NCBI GenBank assembly: GCA_001872165.1
Contig: MNXK01000099.1
Coordinates: forward strand, 1-7,667
DNA: 7,667 nt
Reading direction: 5' to 3'
DNA from: Anaerolineae bacterium CG2_30_58_95
Lineage (GTDB): Bacteria > Chloroflexota > Anaerolineae > Anaerolineales > Villigracilaceae
Each line of letters opens with the position of its first letter. Within the stretch, counting starts at the first letter, position 1. A model generated the notes under the pieces. It saw nothing but the letters and a program-made list of their open reading frames with translations. It was not told the DNA's origin and ran no database searches. The position numbers were made by a program, and so were the translations under genes. Positions 5,654 through 7,667 of the stretch are shown piece by piece.

Positions 5654-7666
5654 CTACGCGGCTGGGCGTATTGCCTGGAGAAGTTCGTGCAAGGCGGCGA
5701 GGGGGATCATGTGGCGAACGCGGCAGCACAAGGCCAGATAGGCATCACCCGTGGCGACACTCTGCCACTCGCCGAGATCTTTTCGGAGTGAGGGGGTAAA
5801 GATCGAGGCCTGAGGATCGGCGCAGAGCAAGTGACGTGTCTGATACGAGGCGCTGCTCCCGCCGATGCGATCGAAGTTTGGTCGCAGGAGAGGCACCGCT
5901 CCCTGCGCCAGAATGGTGATCAAGGCTTCGGCATCCTTGTCGCTGCGCTGGGGGAGAATGTCATCCAGGCCAAGTTCCCATAGCGACTGATAGACCTCGC
6001 CGCCAAAATCCAGCAGGCGCATTTCCAGATCCCTGACGGTCGCCTCTCTCCACTCCCGTAAAAAGCCGTGATCGCTCAATAGCGAAGTGCGTACCTTCTC
6101 AGCGGGTTGACGCCAGTGTGAAAAGGCCCACCCGGCAACCGCTTTATCCACTGCTGATGGCCGGAAGATGGACGCCGCAGGAGGAAATTCTTTCCATTCT
6201 CTTGCAAGCCGCTTGCGCACCCTATCCAGTATATTTTCAAGTCTTTGCAGCGATTCTTCGGCCTGGGCAATCGCCTCCAGCAACTGCTGACACAAACCAG
6301 CCAGCCGTTGACCGGCAATTTCTTCCAGAGCGGCGGCAACCTTCTGTTCCAGCGAACGGACACATTGCTGGCGGAGCAGGATAAGTCGCTGGTGTTCACG
6401 CCGCAGGAACAACAACGTAAAAATGGAAATGGCGATGGTTTTCAGGGGAAGCGGCAAACGGTTGATCCAAAGAGGCGGTTTGGGAAGAGCGGCAATAGCC
6501 TGATCTAGGGTCTGCAAGGCAGCCGTAAAAGTCGCGGTGTAGGCAGCGCCGTTCTGGTTCGAAGAGAACAACCGCTGATGTTCCTCGAACAGGCCGGCCA
6601 TATTCTGGAGGACCTGCCGGCTGGCAGCCAGTCCGCCCGGATACAGGCGGGGCTGCTGAGGCAAAGCCTCGATCAACGCTGTCAACCGGCTCTGCATTTC
6701 CTCGCATAGCTCTTCTGCATTGGTCTGCAGAGCGGCCTGATGGTCGGGAAAGCGGGTCTGCTCAAATGATTCGTCGTAATCGAGGATGGACTGCACCCAT
6801 CTTTCTATGGGAACATCCTCGAAGCGCAGGTCGGCAAAATGTATATTGAGCCTCAGATCTCCTGTGGGGGATAGTTCATAGGGGATGCCGGCGATCAATC
6901 GTTTCAACCAGTCACGCGGCGTGGGCATTTGTGCCATCAACTCATCGGTCACAATTTGACCGAGGCGGGGGTCGGCAGGAACCTGCGGCCCGAATTCCTC
7001 CACGATGATCTCCGCCCCCAGCCGGGCGGCACAGGCCCGGCTCAGAGCTTGGGGATCGAAGACCAGGGCGGTCGCGGCCGCGCCGCTGTAATAGGCCTGC
7101 CGGTCGAGAATATCCGGCTGGGGGGCGGCGGGAGAAAGTTGCTGCGCCAGGCCACCTGAGAGCAAGGCCAGAAGGAAATTCCCCAGAATGATCTTTAACT
7201 CAGCCTCATCTTTCACTTCCCAGGTGCCCTCTTTGTAACAATCGAAGAGGTAACACGAAAATGGCAAGGGGGGCAATAATTCGGTCATGCCCAGCGCACT
7301 GGCCAGCTGATCCTTGACTGTATTCCGCCTGGCCGCGAACAAAGCCTCCAGAGTCTGAATGTGCGTATATAGCTGTGCCTCAGTTTGCCGATTTGTGCCT
7401 TGTGGGGAGAAAACCGCCGTGCTAAGGAGCAGATGCCCCTTGCCGTAGGGTTCATGGGTTAGCAGCGATTGCAGAATGACCGCCAGTGGAAAAAGAACCG
7501 CGCACATGGGATCGGTCAGATCCGCCAGCAGGATCACATCCAACGGCAGCGCGGGCTTATCTCCCAGGCCGACTTCGAGCAGCCGTTCGTGGGTGCGCAG
7601 GTTATGCAGCGCGACTTCGAGGGCGGCCCGTATGTTCGACGCGGCGGAGATAAAGTCCTGGTAGCT
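5654..7666 (-). CDS. Unrecognised large protein, 5' end outside window
   Basis: The frame is open to the window edge (670 residues visible), so the start lies beyond 7667; an internal TTG at 7543 is not the likely start. I do not recognise the family with confidence. Visible parts: an alpha/beta-looking region with LDVILLADLTDP and GHLLLSTAVFSP (about 40-90), somewhat like the tubulin-like ATP/GTP-binding proteins annotated in Chloroflexota; a hydrophobic segment LPLPLKTIAISIFTLLFL at 6404-6457, possibly one membrane helix; then a long charged coiled coil (about 6190-6400, rich in LEQ/EE/RLE heptads) and a helical C-terminal part. It ends before a terminator, so it belongs to a separate transcript from the cas genes. 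A tubulin-like assignment is only a guess. Confidence 0.6.
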   Translation of the reverse strand, partial: SYQDFISAASNIRAALEVALHNLRTHERLLEVGLGDKPALPLDVILLADLTDPMCAVLFPLAVILQSLLTHEPYGKGHLLLSTAVFSPQGTNRQTEAQLYTHIQTLEALFAARRNTVKDQLASALGMTELLPPLPFSCYLFDCYKEGTWEVKDEAELKIILGNFLLALLSGGLAQQLSPAAPQPDILDRQAYYSGAAATALVFDPQALSRACAARLGAEIIVEEFGPQVPADPRLGQIVTDELMAQMPTPRDWLKRLIAGIPYELSPTGDLRLNIHFADLRFEDVPIERWVQSILDYDESFEQTRFPDHQAALQTNAEELCEEMQSRLTALIEALPQQPRLYPGGLAASRQVLQNMAGLFEEHQRLFSSNQNGAAYTATFTAALQTLDQAIAALPKPPLWINRLPLPLKTIAISIFTLLFLRREHQRLILLRQQCVRSLEQKVAAALEEIAGQRLAGLCQQLLEAIAQAEESLQRLENILDRVRKRLAREWKEFPPAASIFRPSAVDKAVAGWAFSHWRQPAEKVRTSLLSDHGFLREWREATVRDLEMRLLDFGGEVYQSLWELGLDDILPQRSDKDAEALITILAQGAVPLLRPNFDRIGGSSASYQTRHLLCADPQASIFTPSLRKDLGEWQSVATGDAYLALCCRVRHMIPLAALHELLQAIRPAA

Positions 7667-7667
7667 C

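Overview
The window is a CRISPR locus from a moderately GC-rich bacterium. The gene set (RT-linked cas1/cas2, a DUF370/RemA-like protein, a large regulator with XPB-like helicase-associated and WYL parts) and the codon use suggest Chloroflexota, probably Anaerolineae-like. That placement is an impression from gene content, not shown by a marker gene.

Layout from left to right. At 1-372 lies the end of a CRISPR array: five identical 37-bp repeats, plus the last 4 bases of a sixth at the window edge, with 36-37 bp spacers. The repeat polarity (GTTTCAAT at its left end, so ATTGAAAC at the 3' end on the minus strand) puts the leader on the right, with transcription leftwards. At 373-804 is a gene-free stretch holding the presumed leader (two extended -10-like boxes) and a perfect 7 x 24-bp tandem array in which every unit is a hairpin. 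At 805-2067 (+) is a WYL-domain regulator-like protein. Convergent with it, at 2108-5467 (-), is a compact five-gene operon, in transcription order: RNase HI, RemA/DUF370-like small protein, reverse transcriptase, cas1, cas2. At 5468-5653 is the operon's upstream region, with a 20-bp-spaced direct repeat and, for the gene before it, a rho-independent terminator. At 5654-7666 (-) is a large unrecognised protein with one possible membrane segment and a coiled coil; its 5' end lies outside the window.

How they may work together: Cas1-Cas2 plus RT is the known architecture for acquiring spacers from RNA, usually alongside type III effectors. Here the operon adds an RNase HI with all four acidic catalytic residues, which could remove the RNA strand of an RNA-cDNA hybrid, and a RemA-like protein of a DNA-binding, ring-forming family. 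The RT is unusual in two ways: it has about 150 extra residues, including a likely membrane helix, between motifs RT3 (A) and RT4 (B), and it stops right after RT7 with no thumb domain. No interference (effector) genes lie in the window, so the CRISPR type is inferred only from the RT link. The most noteworthy item is this RNase H-RemA-RT-Cas1-Cas2 module.
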